Assembly (NCBI RefSeq): GCF_900099965.1
Contig: NZ_FNDJ01000021.1
Span: 124,001 to 188,000 of the forward strand
Direction of reading: 5' to 3'
From: Nonomuraea jiangxiensis
GTDB lineage: Bacteria; Actinomycetota; Actinomycetes; Streptosporangiales; Streptosporangiaceae
DNA length: 64,000 bases
Position 1 is the first letter of the stretch. Each line of letters opens with the position of its first letter. Shown here piece by piece: positions 62,164 through 64,000 of the stretch. The position numbers and the translations under genes were made by a program. Under the pieces are notes generated by a model. That model had not been told where the DNA came from and searched no databases. It was given only the letters and a program-made list of their open reading frames with translations.

Positions 62164-63981
62164 ATGGGGACTCCTGAACTGCCGGTACCGGACGGCCTGG
62201 TGCTCCAGCCCTTCCGAGGCGTACGTTTCGCTGTCGAAGATCCCGCCAAGGTGACCTCCCCACCATACGACCTGATCTCCGACGCTGGTGTGGACGCCCT
62301 CCTGGACTCTCATCCGAACAACGTCGTCCGCCTCATCCTTCCCTGCGCCCCCCGCACGCAACCGGCCACTTCCACTCCCCAGGCCCCTTCAGGCACCACC
62401 GCCACCGCCCGGCCCACTCCCCAGACCCCTTCAGGCACCACCGCCACCGCCCGGCCCACTCCCCAGACGACCGTCGAGCCGCACCCGAGCGCCCCCGCCC
62501 TGGCACCCACGCCACCGGAGCTCACCCCTCCTCCACCAGCCGAACCCCCGACACCCATCGAGGGCCGATATGCGGAGGCCAGAGACACCCTGCGGGCATG
62601 GCTGGACTCGGGCGTGCTGGTCGCGGACGACGTGCCGGCGCTCTACGTGTACGAGCAGAGCGGACCGAACATGCTGCAACGAGGCTTGATCGGCGACGTG
62701 GCCCTGGCCGACCCGGCGCAGCACATCATCCTGCCCCACGAGGACGTCGTGCCCGGCCCCATCGCCGACCGGCTCGCCCTCATGAGCACCACCCAGGCCA
62801 ACCTGGAGCCCATCTTCCTCCTCTACAACGGCGAGAACGGCACCACCACGAGCCTGGTGGACGACGTGGCCATGAAGCGACAGCCCCTCGTGTCCGCCCA
62901 TACGGAAGACGGCCTCACCCACCGCCTATGGGCGATCACGGACGCGACGGAGATCGCCGCCATAAACGCCGACCTCCACCCCCGCCAAGCACTGATCGCC
63001 GACGGCCACCACAGGTACGCCACATACCGCGTCCTCCAACGCCAAGAACACGCCACCCACCACAAGACCCCCCAACCCCCATCAACACCAGAATTTCCCC
63101 CCACCACCGCATCCGCAGACCAGCCCCAAGCCCACCCGGCCGCGACCCAAAAGCCCCAGCCACCCCTAACAGCACACCCCGAACACCCTGGCCGAACACA
63201 GCCGGGCCAATCAGGCCCGACTCCCATCGCGCAGCCCGGCCAGGCCCACCCGACTTTCGGGGGGACGGAGCCCGAGACACCAGCGCCCGAGGGACTGGTG
63301 CCTGAGACCCTGAAGCCCGAGACACCAGAGCTCACAACCCAAGAGCCCCAAGCCCCGAAGCCCGAAACACCGGAGCCCGCAACCCAAGGGCCCAAGACAC
63401 CAGAGCCCACGACGGGGCCGTGGGACTTCGGATTGGCCCTGCTCGTCGACTCCTCCGCATATCCACCCAACTTGCAGGCCATCCACCGCGTGATCCCCGG
63501 CCTGCCCCTGGCTGAGGCAGTCGCCAAAGCCAGGAACTCATGGCGTGTGCACGACTACGACAACCTGGCTCAGGGCTTGGCAGCGTTGGAAGCAGCCACG
63601 AACCCCTCCTTCCTGCTCGCCGGCGCAACCGGAACACACCTGCTCACCGACCCCGACCCGGTCCAACTCGCCCGTGCCATGCCGACCGACCACTCCGATC
63701 GGTGGAACTCCCTGAACACCTCCGTTCTCGCGGAGTTCGTCCTCCCCGTGGTGTGGGGCATGCGCGACGACGAGCAGAGCGTACGCATCGTCCACCACGA
63801 CACGGACGCGGCGCTGAGCCTGGCCATCCGCACCGGCGGCACCGCTGTGATCCTCCAGCCGCTGGCAGTCGACGATGTCCTGGCCGTCGCCGCGAGCGGC
63901 GAACGTGTCCCCCGCAAGTCCACCTCCTTCGGCCCCAAGCCAAGGACCGGCCTGGTCCTGCGCACATTCGCCATCGACTAA
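62164..63981 (+). CDS. DUF1015 family protein with two repeat-rich insertions
   Basis: About 605 residues. DUF1015 blocks: LVLQPFRGVRFAVEDPAKVT at the start, GRYAEARDTLRAWLDSGVL, ALYVYEQSGPNMLQRGLIGD, ALIADGHHRYATYRVLQ, GPWDFGLALLVDSSAYPP and a C-terminal FGPKPRTGLVLR. Two Pro/Thr-rich segments interrupt it: about residues 61-132, with a 14-residue direct repeat, and about 296-416, with KPETPEP-like repeats. Without them it would have the usual length near 415. The ATG at 62164 is ten bases from GGGAG; 62155 is an alternative. Function unknown; a link to serine kinase SbnI-like proteins is only a fold-level relation. Confidence 0.85.
   Translation: MGTPELPVPDGLVLQPFRGVRFAVEDPAKVTSPPYDLISDAGVDALLDSHPNNVVRLILPCAPRTQPATSTPQAPSGTTATARPTPQTPSGTTATARPTPQTTVEPHPSAPALAPTPPELTPPPPAEPPTPIEGRYAEARDTLRAWLDSGVLVADDVPALYVYEQSGPNMLQRGLIGDVALADPAQHIILPHEDVVPGPIADRLALMSTTQANLEPIFLLYNGENGTTTSLVDDVAMKRQPLVSAHTEDGLTHRLWAITDATEIAAINADLHPRQALIADGHHRYATYRVLQRQEHATHHKTPQPPSTPEFPPTTASADQPQAHPAATQKPQPPLTAHPEHPGRTQPGQSGPTPIAQPGQAHPTFGGTEPETPAPEGLVPETLKPETPELTTQEPQAPKPETPEPATQGPKTPEPTTGPWDFGLALLVDSSAYPPNLQAIHRVIPGLPLAEAVAKARNSWRVHDYDNLAQGLAALEAATNPSFLLAGATGTHLLTDPDPVQLARAMPTDHSDRWNSLNTSVLAEFVLPVVWGMRDDEQSVRIVHHDTDAALSLAIRTGGTAVILQPLAVDDVLAVAASGERVPRKSTSFGPKPRTGLVLRTFAID
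62384..62467 (+). repeat. Two exact 42-bp in-frame direct repeats in the DUF1015 gene
   Basis: Units start CCCCTTCAGGCACCACCGCC at 62384 and 62426 and are identical for 42 bases (14 codons, peptide PSGTTATARPTPQT). A partial third copy precedes them (CACTCCCCAG near 62373). They lie in the first inserted segment of the protein. Exact identity means a recent duplication. Confidence 0.9.
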
Positions 63982-64000
63982 CCCACCACCCCACAAGCCC

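Overview
The window is high-GC actinomycete DNA. GTG and TTG starts are common, genes are tightly coupled, and actinobacterial markers are present: rbpA, whiA, opcA, steA/steB, a mycothiol-type maleylpyruvate isomerase, Tat lipoproteins and leaderless-looking starts. Gene content and order fit the Streptosporangiales (Nonomuraea, Streptosporangium and relatives). The genus is a guess from memory of synteny, not a search result. Most of the window is chromosomal core. I found no insertion sequence, integrase, prophage, CRISPR array, tRNA or rRNA.

Layout. 1-3.3 kb (minus): a translationally coupled operon of a D-amino-acid-oxidase-like flavoprotein, a small [2Fe-2S] protein, a second flavoprotein and a DapA-family lyase, which looks like hydroxyproline (cyclic imino acid) catabolism. 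3.4-7.3 kb: heme A synthase ctaA and heme O synthase ctaB, separated by a YdcF-like protein and a PrsW protease. 7.6-15.8 kb (plus): the sugar-phosphate operon tkt-tal-pgi-zwf-opcA-pgl. 15.9-26.6 kb: accessory genes, including an adenosine/aminodeoxyfutalosine deaminase, a methyltransferase, an SDR-TetR pair with a perfect 23-bp operator, a ClpC2-like protein, an ACT-GNAT acetyltransferase, two DUF1772 membrane proteins around an AraC regulator, remnants of a phosphopantetheinyl transferase and an alpha/beta hydrolase, and a YtcJ-like amidohydrolase. 26.6-30.5 kb (minus): gap-pgk-tpiA-secG-rbpA, with a candidate DasR (GlcNAc regulator) site before gap. 31.8-36.8 kb (minus): uvrC-rapZ-yvcK-whiA. 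37-38.5 kb: three consecutive Rieske Tat-lipoproteins. 39.6-47.2 kb: uvrA, a mycothiol-type isomerase/metallo-beta-lactamase pair, psd-pssA and terC, the last preceded by a yybP-ykoY (Mn2+) riboswitch. 47.4-62 kb (minus): a cell-envelope and DNA-repair neighbourhood (TPR protein, HAD phosphatase, tlyA, nadK, recN, steA, steB, MraY-like transferase, murJ, glycosyltransferase), broken by a decayed ABC transporter. The window ends with a DUF1015 protein carrying two repeat-rich insertions.

Working together. tkt to pgl supplies NADPH and pentoses, and gap-pgk-tpiA is lower glycolysis. ctaA and ctaB make heme A for cytochrome oxidase. psd and pssA make phosphatidylethanolamine. steA/steB, the MraY-like enzyme, MurJ and the glycosyltransferase probably form one envelope-assembly unit.

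The most unusual signal is repeat expansion. Two unrelated tandem arrays with a period near 45 bp lie on the two sides of murJ. In-frame repeats of 30 bp and 42 bp enlarge the glycosyltransferase and the DUF1015 protein, and smaller repeats lie at 15.8 kb and 31.4 kb.
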